A stretch of 64,000 bases of DNA from Gammaproteobacteria bacterium (lineage in GTDB: Bacteria > Pseudomonadota > Gammaproteobacteria > Steroidobacterales > Steroidobacteraceae): positions 49,335 to 113,334 of the forward strand of contig VGVG01000004.1 in assembly GCA_016874055.1 (NCBI GenBank), read 5' to 3'. Below, in pieces: positions 23,023 to 32,429 of this stretch. The translations under genes were made by a program, and so were the position numbers. How positions within the stretch are numbered: position 1 is the first letter of the stretch; each line of letters opens with the position of its first letter. A model generated the notes under the pieces. That model saw only the letters and a program-made list of their open reading frames with translations. It searched no databases and had not been told where the DNA came from.

Positions 23023-24043
23023 TATCGAGTCCGGCGTTATTACCGGCGAGCGCCTGCTCGGCACGATAACTCGAACGAACGAGCGGTCCAGAAACGCATT
23101 CGCGGAATCCGCGTTGGAGCGCCCAGTTACGATACTGGTCGAACTGCTCCGGCGTAATGAATCGCGCGACCGGTAAATGATTGACTGTAGGCTGCAAGTA
23201 CTGTCCGAGCGTCACTAAGTCGACGTCATACGCGCGTAGATTGTCGAGGGTTTCGATGATTTCGTGGTCGGTCTCGCCAAGACCCAACATAAGACTAGTC
23301 TTAGTGAGTACATCGGGACGATGACGCTTGGCATGAGCGAGGACGCGCAGCGTTTGTTCGTAGCCCGCACGAGGATCACGAACAGGGTGCGTCAGCCGCC
23401 GAACAGTTTCGATATTTTGCGCGAATACCTTGAGTCCCGAATCGACGACGGTTTCGACATCGGACAGCACACCCTGGAAATCAGGCGTCAGTGCCTCGAC
23501 AGCAGTCTGCGGCGAAATTTCTTTAATTGCTCGGACGGCGGCGGCGAAATGAGCAGCACCACCATCGGCAAGATCGTCGCGATTGACGGAGGTGAGCACG
23601 ACATAGCGCAATTTCATGAGCACGACCGTACGAGCCGTGTTGCGAGGCTCTTGAAGATCAATCCATCCTCGCGGGTTGCCAGTGTCGACGGCACAGAACC
23701 GACATGCGCGAGTACATACCTCACCCATTAGCATGATGGTCGCCGTACCGGCGTTCCAGCACTCACCGATGTTTGGGCACTTCGCCTCTTCGCACACCGT
23801 AGCCAGACGGTGCTCGCGTACCGTGCGACGCACGAAATCGTAGTTCTCGCCGCTGGCGAGCGGAGCCTTCAACCAGCTGGGCTTACCACCCGGCACTCGA
23901 GTCGGTGCTGCGGCTGTAGCCTTAATGCCATCGCGAATGGCCGCAAAGCCCTGGGCGGTGCGGTATTTCTCACCGCTACGCACAACCGGCACGGGTACGG
24001 CAATTTCGATCGTCTCGTTAGGGCGTTCGTTGCTCATGGGCAC
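22985..24043 (-). CDS. lipA: Lipoyl synthase LipA
   Basis: [13 protein letters not shown] and [13 protein letters not shown] radical-SAM cysteines. Confidence 0.97.
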   Translation of the reverse strand: MPMSNERPNETIEIAVPVPVVRSGEKYRTAQGFAAIRDGIKATAAAPTRVPGGKPSWLKAPLASGENYDFVRRTVREHRLATVCEEAKCPNIGECWNAGTATIMLMGEVCTRACRFCAVDTGNPRGWIDLQEPRNTARTVVLMKLRYVVLTSVNRDDLADGGAAHFAAAVRAIKEISPQTAVEALTPDFQGVLSDVETVVDSGLKVFAQNIETVRRLTHPVRDPRAGYEQTLRVLAHAKRHRPDVLTKTSLMLGLGETDHEIIETLDNLRAYDVDLVTLGQYLQPTVNHLPVARFITPEQFDQYRNWALQRGFRECVSGPLVRSSYRAEQALAGNNAGLDNAALAANASARP

Positions 24044-24058
24044 AAGTGTACGCGAGCC

Positions 24059-24751
24059 TCAGCCGGTTGCGCCGCCGGCCAGTCGTCCGTCGAGTTCCCG
24101 CAGGCGCTCAGGCGTCGCGATATCGAACCAAAGTCCCTGATATAACCGACCGCGCAGTCGCCCTGCGGCAGCTGCCTCAAGCAGCAACGGTAGGAGTGGT
24201 CTTCGACCGGGCGTGTGACCGGCAAAAAATTGCGGGCGATAAACGGCGATGCCCGAGAAGGTATATCGAACGGGTCTATCTGCTGCGATGTCGAATCCAC
24301 CCCCCTCTCGTGCGAGTAAGGCGAAGTCTCCTCGAGGATGTTCCGGTGGATTCGGTGCTAAAATTAACAGTCCGAGTGCTTGCTCATCTAGCGCGGGCAG
24401 CCGCGAAAAATCGAAGTCGGTCCAGATATCGCCGTTAACGACCAGAAACGGCTCCAAGCCAAGCAAGGGTAACGCCTGGATGATGCCGCCCGCCGTCTCA
24501 AGTGCGCCCCCACGCTCGGCACTGTATTGAATGCGAACGCCGTAACGCTTACCGTCACCCAGCGCCTCGACGATGTACTCACCGAGCCACGCGTGGTTGA
24601 TGACGAGGTCACGGATTCCCGCTCGAGCGAGTGCAGCGAGATGCCACTCGATTAGAGACCGAGCACCGACCTCAAGGAGCGGCTTCGGTCGCCCATCGGT
24701 CAGCGGTCGCATACGCTCGCCGCGACCCGCCGCAAGAATCATCGCTTTCAT
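24059..24751 (-). CDS. murU: N-acetylmuramate alpha-1-phosphate uridylyltransferase (MurU-like nucleotidyltransferase)
   Basis: MKAMILAAGRGERMRPLTDGRPKPLLEVG nucleotidyltransferase signature; paired with the AmgK-like kinase next to lptD. Confidence 0.85.
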   Translation of the reverse strand: MKAMILAAGRGERMRPLTDGRPKPLLEVGARSLIEWHLAALARAGIRDLVINHAWLGEYIVEALGDGKRYGVRIQYSAERGGALETAGGIIQALPLLGLEPFLVVNGDIWTDFDFSRLPALDEQALGLLILAPNPPEHPRGDFALLAREGGGFDIAADRPVRYTFSGIAVYRPQFFAGHTPGRRPLLPLLLEAAAAGRLRGRLYQGLWFDIATPERLRELDGRLAGGATG

Positions 24752-25788
24752 CAGATGCTGAGCTGACGAGCGCGAGAATTAGCCATGGCCAGCCGCGGAA
24801 CGATGTACTGTTCAAGCCACAAACCGAAATCCCGTAGTGCAACGTGACGTGCGGAGGCATCGCACAGGTATTCCAGCGTCAGCGGTAAGTCATCGAGATA
24901 ACTCGTCTTACCGTCCCGCCACCAGAGGCGCGCGAAGATGCCGAGAATCTTTATATGTCGCTGCACGCCGATGAGGTCGAACCAACGTAAGAACTCTCGA
25001 TCACTAGAGCCTGCAAGGTCCGATACGCCGCGTGTCAGCAAACCCTGTCGATAGGCCAGCACGTAACTCTCGATCTCGGTACGAGACCAAGCGATATAAC
25101 AATCGTTGAGCAAGGAGGCGAGGTCGTACCCCACGGGACCGGACAGCGCGTCCTGAAAATCGATGACCCCTATCTTGTCGTGGGGCAGCAGCATCAGGTT
25201 GCGCGAGTGGTAATCGCGATGGACGAAGACTGTTGGCTGGGCCAGCGCCTGATCAATTAGCCAAAGAAAAGTACACTCGAGCAACTCGCGCTCGGCGGGC
25301 TCTAGTGTAATTTGCAGGTGCCGAACGCAGAACCACTCAGGCATCAACTCGAGCTCGCGGCGCAGTGCTTCGGCATCGTAAGGCGGCAGCTCGCGCGCGG
25401 CCTCCCGTCCGCCGATCTGAATACGCGCCAGAGTATCTAACGCAGCCTGGTACAGTGCCGGCGCCCGGCCCGGCTTGCGCAATTCCAGCAAAAACGGTGT
25501 CGAGCCAAGATCCTCGAGCAGGACAAACCCCCTGCCGATATCGACCGCATGCACATCTGGAACGTGCACCCCCACCCCTTTCAGCAACCTCGCCACCCGC
25601 AGGTAGGGGCCAATGTCCTCCCGATCAGGTGGCGCATCCATGACCACACGAGTGCTGCCGTCGGGCAACCAGGCACGGAAATAACGCCGAAAACTGGCGT
25701 CTGCCGAGGCCGCCTCGATGCGAGCCGCACCGAAGTTCAGTTCGTGCTTTACCCAATGCGACAACAGTTCTAAGCGAGCATCCGACAA
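24751..25788 (-). CDS. amgK: AmgK-like aminoglycoside-phosphotransferase-fold kinase (N-acetylmuramate/N-acetylglucosamine kinase)
   Basis: ASADASFRRYFRAWLPDGSTRVVMDAPPDRED; VFVHRDYHSRNLMLLPHDKIGVIDFQDALSGPVGYDLASLLNDCYI; probable TTG start at 25788 (ORF-track start 25929 overlaps lptD). Confidence 0.85.
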   Translation of the reverse strand: MSDARLELLSHWVKHELNFGAARIEAASADASFRRYFRAWLPDGSTRVVMDAPPDREDIGPYLRVARLLKGVGVHVPDVHAVDIGRGFVLLEDLGSTPFLLELRKPGRAPALYQAALDTLARIQIGGREAARELPPYDAEALRRELELMPEWFCVRHLQITLEPAERELLECTFLWLIDQALAQPTVFVHRDYHSRNLMLLPHDKIGVIDFQDALSGPVGYDLASLLNDCYIAWSRTEIESYVLAYRQGLLTRGVSDLAGSSDREFLRWFDLIGVQRHIKILGIFARLWWRDGKTSYLDDLPLTLEYLCDASARHVALRDFGLWLEQYIVPRLAMANSRARQLSI

Positions 25789-25842
25789 GGGCTTGGTAAT
25801 CCACGGCCTAGTTTTAGCTACATTATAGTAAGGTCGCCAGCC

Positions 25843-28122
25843 ATGATCCCGCCGCGTCGCCTCGTCCGTTTGATAGCCTGCGCGGTATTGCTCGTAGGTA
25901 GCCTGCCCGGCTGGTCGGTACACTTTCAATGCAAACAGCTCGATCCCCCAACGCGATGCCCTGCGCCTTCAGCGGTGCGCGAAGCCTTCTCACGCAGTAG
26001 CGCTTTGCCCGAAGCAGGACTTGCGCCGACTCCCCCCGCGCAATCCAAGGCGGTCGATGCCGCGGTCGAGGTGTCGAGCGATGCAGCCACGCTCGGCATA
26101 ACCGGTGATGCCGCTCTCAGCGGACACGTCGCCATTCGCCAAGGCGAGCGAACGCTGAGCGCCGAAGATGTTTCCTACGATTCCACAGCGCGTGAGTTCT
26201 CGATACGAGGACTGTTACGCTTCGCCGATTCGGTGCTGCGCGTGGAGGGACGATCGGGCCGGTACGACCCAACTGGCGGCGCCGCCTTTGACGACACGCG
26301 TTTCGAGCTACCGGAGGAGCCCGCCCGCGGAGCCGCCGACTCGCTGGAGCTCGGAGTCGACGGCAAAGTCATTCTGTCAAAGGTGTGGTTCACCACCTGC
26401 CCTGAGGGCTCGCCCGACTGGCGAATTCGTGCCAGTCGTATCGAGCTCGACGCGCGCGCGCGTAGAGGCACGGGTCGTAATGCTGCTATCGACTTCAAGG
26501 GCGTACCGATTCTCTACCTACCTTATTTGTCCTTCCCTCTCGGGGACCAGAGAAAAAGCGGATTTCTTTTCCCAAACGTCGGCTACAGCTCACGAGGTGG
26601 CGCCGAAATCACTCTCCCGTACTACCTCAGCCTCGCGCCGAACTACGATCTGACGCTCGAACCCACGGTCTATGGTCGACGCGGCTTAGATTTCGGGATG
26701 CGTTTCCGCTACCTCACGATGCGTCATCGAGGTGAGCTACGCCTCAACGCACTGCAATCGGACAGCTTGAGTGAGACCAACCGTAACTGGGTGAGATTCC
26801 GTCACCGAAGTGAGCTGTCTGCAAACTGGAGATTTGACATCGATGCTCAGAGCGTGAGCGATACCGAATACTTCGAAGATTTCGCCTCCGGTACCGAAGG
26901 CACGAGCATCGCCTTCCTACGACGTAGTGCGCGGCTCGCTTACCGCAACGAGCATTGGCACCTGCGCGCCGAGGCCGAGCAATTTCAGACCATCGATCGA
27001 GCGCTCGATGTTCTCGATAGACCGTATGCGCGCCTTCCACGCTTTCAGGTAAGCGGCGACTGGATTACGAACGGACCACTCGCGATGCGTTTTGGATTCG
27101 ATAGCGAGGTAGTTAACTTCGATCGCACGGTCGGCGTTAAAGGCTGGCGTACCGACTTCGCACCCTGGGCGGGGCTCGATTTCGGATCGCCCGCGTATTA
27201 CCTGCGTCCGAGCACAGGCTGGCGGTACACCCGTTACGACCTCGACGGCGTCGCAGCCAAGACGGACGATCGCCTCTCGCGGTCGCTACCCTACGCCGTT
27301 CTCGATGCCGGAATCCGACTCGAACGCAATGGCATTGAAAGCTCACGTACGCGGATGATCCTAGAGCCTCGACTGCTTTATCTTTGGACGCCCTATCGAG
27401 ATCAGTATCAGCTACCGGTCTTCGACACGGCACTGTCCGATCTCGATTTCATACAACTCTTTCGGATCTCGCGCTACGTCGGTCCCGACCGAATTGCCGA
27501 TGCAAATCATGCAAGCATCGGCGTCACGTCGCGTATCTTTGATCGTCAGTCGGGACGTCAATTGCTTTCGGCTACCTTAGGACAAATCTATCGATTCGAA
27601 CGCCCGCGCGTGCAACTCCCTGGAGAGTTGTTCGTCGGCGAGGCACGCTCCGACCTCGTAGCGCAACTTGGAATATCTGCTTGGCAGAGCTGGAACGTTA
27701 GCTTTGGCGTGCAATGGGATAGTACGGAGAAAAATCAGCAGCGCAGCCACCTGCGGCTGCAGTATCGACCTGATTCTGATCGCGCGTTAAACCTCGCCTA
27801 CCGCTTCCAGCGCGATCGATTTGAGCAAGGCGAGCTGTCGGGCGCGTGGCCGATCGGTTCCCGCTGGAATGTGTATGGTCGTTATGTGTACGACCTCAAG
27901 GATCGCAGCAAGCTCGATCGTTTTACGGGAATCGAATACAAGTCGTGCTGCTGGCGTTTAAGACTGGTGGGTCGTCGCTTTGTATCGAGCCGAACCGGCG
28001 AGCGCGACACTGGAATCTACTTGCAGCTGGAACTCAATGGTCTCGCGAGTGCCGGAGGGTCGGCCGATGCTTTCCTCGAGGAGGCAATTCGGGGATACTC
28101 AGCCGGCGATCAAAGCCGCTAA
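25843..28122 (+). CDS. lptD: LPS-assembly protein LptD
   Basis: Signal peptide, FQCKQLDPPTRCP cysteines, C-terminal EYKSCCWRLRLVGRRFV...GIYLQLELNGLAS; upstream of surA. Confidence 0.96.
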   Translation: MIPPRRLVRLIACAVLLVGSLPGWSVHFQCKQLDPPTRCPAPSAVREAFSRSSALPEAGLAPTPPAQSKAVDAAVEVSSDAATLGITGDAALSGHVAIRQGERTLSAEDVSYDSTAREFSIRGLLRFADSVLRVEGRSGRYDPTGGAAFDDTRFELPEEPARGAADSLELGVDGKVILSKVWFTTCPEGSPDWRIRASRIELDARARRGTGRNAAIDFKGVPILYLPYLSFPLGDQRKSGFLFPNVGYSSRGGAEITLPYYLSLAPNYDLTLEPTVYGRRGLDFGMRFRYLTMRHRGELRLNALQSDSLSETNRNWVRFRHRSELSANWRFDIDAQSVSDTEYFEDFASGTEGTSIAFLRRSARLAYRNEHWHLRAEAEQFQTIDRALDVLDRPYARLPRFQVSGDWITNGPLAMRFGFDSEVVNFDRTVGVKGWRTDFAPWAGLDFGSPAYYLRPSTGWRYTRYDLDGVAAKTDDRLSRSLPYAVLDAGIRLERNGIESSRTRMILEPRLLYLWTPYRDQYQLPVFDTALSDLDFIQLFRISRYVGPDRIADANHASIGVTSRIFDRQSGRQLLSATLGQIYRFERPRVQLPGELFVGEARSDLVAQLGISAWQSWNVSFGVQWDSTEKNQQRSHLRLQYRPDSDRALNLAYRFQRDRFEQGELSGAWPIGSRWNVYGRYVYDLKDRSKLDRFTGIEYKSCCWRLRLVGRRFVSSRTGERDTGIYLQLELNGLASAGGSADAFLEEAIRGYSAGDQSR

Positions 28123-28147
28123 GTTTTTAGGATTTTCGGAAATCAAT

Positions 28148-29470
28148 ATGGCCCCTTCTGTACAACGTAATCTCACATTCCTCGCCTCCACATGTCTCGC
28201 GATGCTCGTGGCCACTTCGCCAGCTTTAGCACAGCGCTCGCTCTCTGATCGCGGCACTATGCTCGATCGCGTCGCAGCCGTCGTGAATGACGGAGTCGTG
28301 CTTGCCAGCGAACTCGAGGAGCAAGTGCAGGTGATCGCGGGTCGTTTGCAGTCTCAAGGACTCGAGATGCCGCCGCCTGGAGTACTGCGTCAACAAATAC
28401 TCGATCGGCTCATCCTTCAGGAAATTCAGATGCAGCGCGCCCAGCGTGCAGGCATTCGCATCGGCGACGAATCACTCAACCAGGCTCTCGCGGATGTTGC
28501 GCAGCGTAATGGCATCGCGCTCGTACAGTTCCCGTCGACCCTCGCGCAGCAGGGTATCGACTACATTTCCTATCGCGAGAGCGTCCGTCGAGAAATGACT
28601 CTTCAGGTGCTACGGCAACGCGACGTCATCCAGCGTATCAACGTATCGCCCCGTGAGCTCCAGCAATTCCTAGAGAAACAAAAGTCCCGACCTTCCGAGC
28701 TTAATGAGTACAACCTCTCACACATCCTCATCGCGGTACCTCAGGAAGCAACGTCCGCTCAGCTCGATCAGGCCGAGAGCCGCGCACAGAATGTCTTCCA
28801 GCGTGCGAGGAGTGGTGAAGATTTCACGAAGCTCGCCATCGCCTTCTCGAATAGTCAGACTGCGCTCGAGGGCGGCGCACTCGGCTGGCGTCGTGGTCCA
28901 GAAATTCCGACTGTGCTCGCCGATCTCGTGGTGAACCTCAAACCTGGCGAGGTCAGCGAACCACTACGCACTCCGTCGGGTTATCATATTGTACGTCTCA
29001 ACGAAATCCGTGGTGCTGATCAGCAGGTCGTCATCGAACAAACCCATGCTCGTCATATCTTGCTCAAGCCTACTGAGATTCAGGACGATGCCACGGTACA
29101 ACAACGACTGATCGATGTTCGCGATCGAATTCTTAAAGGTGAAGATTTCTCGGTGCTCGCCAAAACGCTCTCCGACGATCCGGGTTCGGCTGTTGATGGC
29201 GGCGATCTCGGCTGGACCGCCCCGGGCACGTTCGTTCCGGAGTTCGACGCAGCGCTGGGTCGTCTCACGCCCAACGAAATCAGCGAACCTTTCCGTACCC
29301 AGTTCGGCTGGCATATCGTCCAGCTTCTCGAACGCCGGCAGTTCGACAACACCGAAGAACTGCGTCGGCAGCGCGCCTTCATGCAGCTAAGAGAAAGTAA
29401 GGCAGACGAGGAAACCGAGCTCTGGCTGCGTCGGCTGCGCGATGAGGCGTATGTCGATATCAAGAGCTGA
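28148..29470 (+). CDS. surA: Periplasmic chaperone/peptidyl-prolyl isomerase SurA
   Basis: LDRVAAVVNDGVVLASELEE; two parvulin domains (HILIAVPQ..., ARHILLKPTEIQDD...GGDLGWTAPGTFVPEFD). Confidence 0.96.
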   Translation: MAPSVQRNLTFLASTCLAMLVATSPALAQRSLSDRGTMLDRVAAVVNDGVVLASELEEQVQVIAGRLQSQGLEMPPPGVLRQQILDRLILQEIQMQRAQRAGIRIGDESLNQALADVAQRNGIALVQFPSTLAQQGIDYISYRESVRREMTLQVLRQRDVIQRINVSPRELQQFLEKQKSRPSELNEYNLSHILIAVPQEATSAQLDQAESRAQNVFQRARSGEDFTKLAIAFSNSQTALEGGALGWRRGPEIPTVLADLVVNLKPGEVSEPLRTPSGYHIVRLNEIRGADQQVVIEQTHARHILLKPTEIQDDATVQQRLIDVRDRILKGEDFSVLAKTLSDDPGSAVDGGDLGWTAPGTFVPEFDAALGRLTPNEISEPFRTQFGWHIVQLLERRQFDNTEELRRQRAFMQLRESKADEETELWLRRLRDEAYVDIKS

Positions 29471-30413
29471 ATATCCGCGGATCATCATCACCTCGGGTGA
29501 GCCAGCGGGCATCGGCCCCGAGCTCTGCGCGCAACTTACGCGCGTCGATCTTCCGCCCTGCGAGTTGCATTGCCTCGTCGATCAATCTTTGCTCGAGACG
29601 CGTGCGCCTGCAGGGTCCAAGCTCGATCGATTGAAGATCGTGCATCGACCGCTAGCCGTCCCCTCGGTCGCCGGTACGCTCGATAGTCGTAACGCGGGTT
29701 ATGTGGTTCGTCTTCTTGACGATGCGTTGGAGAGCGTGAAAAACGGTGCCTGTGACGCCATGGTTACCGCACCCGTTCAAAAAAGCGTGATCGCCGCCTC
29801 GGGTGTGCCCTTCTCGGGTCACACCGAGTACCTCGCTGAACGCTGCGGCACACCTAAGCCTGTGATGATGCTGGTGGCGGGGGGGCTTCGGATCGCGCTC
29901 GCCACCACTCATCTGCCGCTTCGGCAAGTGCCCGACGCAATTACGCAGCCACTCGTGCTGCATATTTTGCGCATAATGCACGCCGATCTTAAAAATGCCT
30001 TCGGCATCAAAAACCCTCGTATTGCGGTCTGCGGTCTCAATCCTCACGCCGGAGAGGTGGGGCTACTCGGTGACGAGGAGATTCGGCAGATCAGCCCCGC
30101 CATCGAAGTAGCGCGTGCCGAAAATATCGACGTCGTCGGACCCATTCCGGCAGACACCGCGTTCGTACCGAGCCAGTTGGTAAAAGTCGATGCGTTTCTC
30201 GCTATGTTTCATGATCAAGGATTACCCGTGCTAAAGCACGCGGGCTTCGGTCACGCCGTCAACGTGACACTCGGTCTGCCGGTAATCCGAACGTCGGTGG
30301 ATCACGGCACTGCTCTATCGCTTGCAGGTACCGGACGCGCGGATGTCGGCAGCTTGCGAGCGGCCGTCGAACTCGCGGTTGATCTTACTTATCGACGACG
30401 CTCTAGCCACTGA
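29442..30413 (+). CDS. pdxA: 4-hydroxythreonine-4-phosphate dehydrogenase PdxA
   Basis: IIITSGEPAGIGPELC; VTAPVQKSVI; GHTEYLAERCG; CGLNPHAGEVGLLGDEE. ATG 29451 is an alternative start. Confidence 0.96.
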   Translation: MRRMSISRAEYPRIIITSGEPAGIGPELCAQLTRVDLPPCELHCLVDQSLLETRAPAGSKLDRLKIVHRPLAVPSVAGTLDSRNAGYVVRLLDDALESVKNGACDAMVTAPVQKSVIAASGVPFSGHTEYLAERCGTPKPVMMLVAGGLRIALATTHLPLRQVPDAITQPLVLHILRIMHADLKNAFGIKNPRIAVCGLNPHAGEVGLLGDEEIRQISPAIEVARAENIDVVGPIPADTAFVPSQLVKVDAFLAMFHDQGLPVLKHAGFGHAVNVTLGLPVIRTSVDHGTALSLAGTGRADVGSLRAAVELAVDLTYRRRSSH

Positions 30414-30420
30414 GTCCACG

Positions 30421-31200
30421 GTGGTCCTCGCACGCAAACGCTTCGGTCAGAACTTTCTGCACGATCCAAATGTGATCGCGCAGATCGTCGAATCCATCGA
30501 CCCACAGCCCGGAGAGGCTCTCGTCGAGATCGGACCGGGTCAAGGTGCGTTGACCGAGCCGCTCCTCAAGCTCTGCGAAGAGTTTGATGCCATCGAAATC
30601 GATCGTGATCTCGCGGGAGAGCTACAGCAAAGATTCGGCGACCGTGGCCTTACGCTTCATGTGTGCGATGTGCTGGAATTCGATTTCGCGACGCTCGCCA
30701 AAGCGCGAGGTCAGAAGCTTCGGGTCATCGGTAACCTGCCGTATAACGTCTCGACTCCCCTGCTCTTTCACTTACTCGATCACCGCGCCTCCATTGTCGA
30801 TCTGCACGTCATGTTGCAGCGAGAGGTCATCGAGCGTATCTGCGCGGCACCGGGCGGTGGGGACTACGGTAGGCTCACCGTGATGCTCGCGCCTTGGTTG
30901 ACCGCCCAGCACCTCTTCGATGTCGGTCCCGGTGCGTTCCGTCCGGCACCGCAGGTCTGGTCGGCCGTTGCACGCCTCACCGTGCACGAAACACCGGCTT
31001 TCCCTGTCGATGCTCGCTACGCGCGAGTGGTGGCTGCTGCGTTCTCTAAGCGGCGAAAGACGCTGCGCAATACGCTGCACACCCTGCTCGATGCCGAAGC
31101 CATTGCCGCCTGCCACATCGATCCGGGTGCGCGACCCGAGACTTTGTCGCCGGCGGAGTTCGGTCGAGTTGCCAGCGCGGTACGCGAACCGCTAGTGTGA
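30421..31200 (+). CDS. rsmA: 16S rRNA dimethyladenosine transferase RsmA/KsgA
   Basis: ARKRFGQNFLHDPNVIAQIV; VEIGPGQGALTEPLL; VIGNLPYNVSTPLLFHLL; GTG start. Confidence 0.96.
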   Translation: MVLARKRFGQNFLHDPNVIAQIVESIDPQPGEALVEIGPGQGALTEPLLKLCEEFDAIEIDRDLAGELQQRFGDRGLTLHVCDVLEFDFATLAKARGQKLRVIGNLPYNVSTPLLFHLLDHRASIVDLHVMLQREVIERICAAPGGGDYGRLTVMLAPWLTAQHLFDVGPGAFRPAPQVWSAVARLTVHETPAFPVDARYARVVAAAFSKRRKTLRNTLHTLLDAEAIAACHIDPGARPETLSPAEFGRVASAVREPLV

Positions 31201-31583
31201 GCCAAATGCGCATCGATCATCACCTTGATATCAAAATCGAAACGATTTATCTCGAAGCTCAATCTGACCCTGACAGTCAGCGTTACGTATTCGGTTATAC
31301 AGTGACCATGCGAAACGAGGGACGCTTGCCTCTGAAGCTCATGACGCGCCATTGGGTCATCACCGACAGTAACGGCAAAGTTCAGGAGGTCCGTGGAGCA
31401 GGCGTCGTTGGCGAACAGCCGCACCTCGAACCTGGTCAAGGATTTCGCTACTCGAGCGGTGCCGTCATCGAAACTCCAGTCGGCACCATGCACGGTAGCT
31501 ACCAGATGCGCGGTGACGACGGTTTCCAATTCGATGCACCGATCCCCGCATTCCGACTGGCGATGCCAGGAGTGGTGCACTGA
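31197..31583 (+). CDS. apaG: Co2+/Mg2+ efflux protein ApaG
   Basis: YVFGYTVTMRNEGRLPLKLMTRHWVITDSNGKVQEVRGAGVVGEQPHLEPGQGFRYSSGAVIETPVGTMHGSYQM. Confidence 0.96.
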   Translation: MSQMRIDHHLDIKIETIYLEAQSDPDSQRYVFGYTVTMRNEGRLPLKLMTRHWVITDSNGKVQEVRGAGVVGEQPHLEPGQGFRYSSGAVIETPVGTMHGSYQMRGDDGFQFDAPIPAFRLAMPGVVH

Positions 31584-31585
31584 CC

Positions 31586-32422
31586 ATGGCTCGAATCGCA
31601 GTGGGTGACGTGCAAGGCTGCCTGCCCGAACTGCGACAACTGCTGAAGCAGGTCAATTTCCGCAGCGACCGTGACGAGGTCTGGTTTGTCGGAGATCTCG
31701 TAAATCGCGGCCCCGACTCCCTTGGAACCTTGCGCTTCGTCCGCGCGCTGGGTGACAACGCGCGCGTAGTTCTCGGCAACCACGATCTACACTTGCTCGC
31801 TGTGGCCACTAGTAGCAGCCGAAGATTGCGAGTCGACGATACCCTCGACGATATCCTCTCGGCAATAGACCGCGAGGCTCTACTCGAGTGGCTCATCACG
31901 CGACCGCTCGCAGTAAAAAAAGGATCTGATCTTATGGTGCATGCCGGAGTCGTGCCGCAATGGTCGGCCGAGGACGTCATGGGGCTCGCTGCCGAGGTCG
32001 AGCAGGCTCTACGAGCTGACCCCGCCAAACTGTTCGAGTCCATGTACGGCAATCGCCCCGATCGCTGGACCGTCACGCTCGAAGGCTTCGATCGCCTGTG
32101 GTTCATCATCAATGTACTGACTCGATTGAGATACTGCAGCGCCGATGGGCGCATCGATCTTAAAATGAAAGTTGCTCCGGGATCACAAGAGAGGGGTTGG
32201 ATTCCTTGGTTCGAAGCTCCCGAGCGTCGAACGTCGGGAATCCGCGTGATCTCGGGACACTGGTCCACACTTGGGCTCGTCGACCGTCCCGACCTGCTCA
32301 CGCTCGACACCGGTGGCGTGTGGGGCGGTGCGCTGACCGCCGCGGCCCTCGATTCCACCGCGCGCTGGTCCCTGCCCTGCAGAGGCTATAAGCGAGTTAA
32401 GATGTCTGTCTCATCCGACTAA
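31586..32422 (+). CDS. apaH: Bis(5'-nucleosyl)-tetraphosphatase (symmetrical) ApaH
   Basis: VGDVQGCLPELRQLL; FVGDLVNRGPDSLGTLRFV; VLGNHDLHLL. Confidence 0.95.
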   Translation: MARIAVGDVQGCLPELRQLLKQVNFRSDRDEVWFVGDLVNRGPDSLGTLRFVRALGDNARVVLGNHDLHLLAVATSSSRRLRVDDTLDDILSAIDREALLEWLITRPLAVKKGSDLMVHAGVVPQWSAEDVMGLAAEVEQALRADPAKLFESMYGNRPDRWTVTLEGFDRLWFIINVLTRLRYCSADGRIDLKMKVAPGSQERGWIPWFEAPERRTSGIRVISGHWSTLGLVDRPDLLTLDTGGVWGGALTAAALDSTARWSLPCRGYKRVKMSVSSD

Positions 32423-32429
32423 CGAGCCC

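Noticed and set aside
22985-23064. Long lipB/lipA overlap as an unusual gene fusion or overlap
   Set aside because: Reduces to a short overlap when lipB starts at MPLLPLTP (about 23022).
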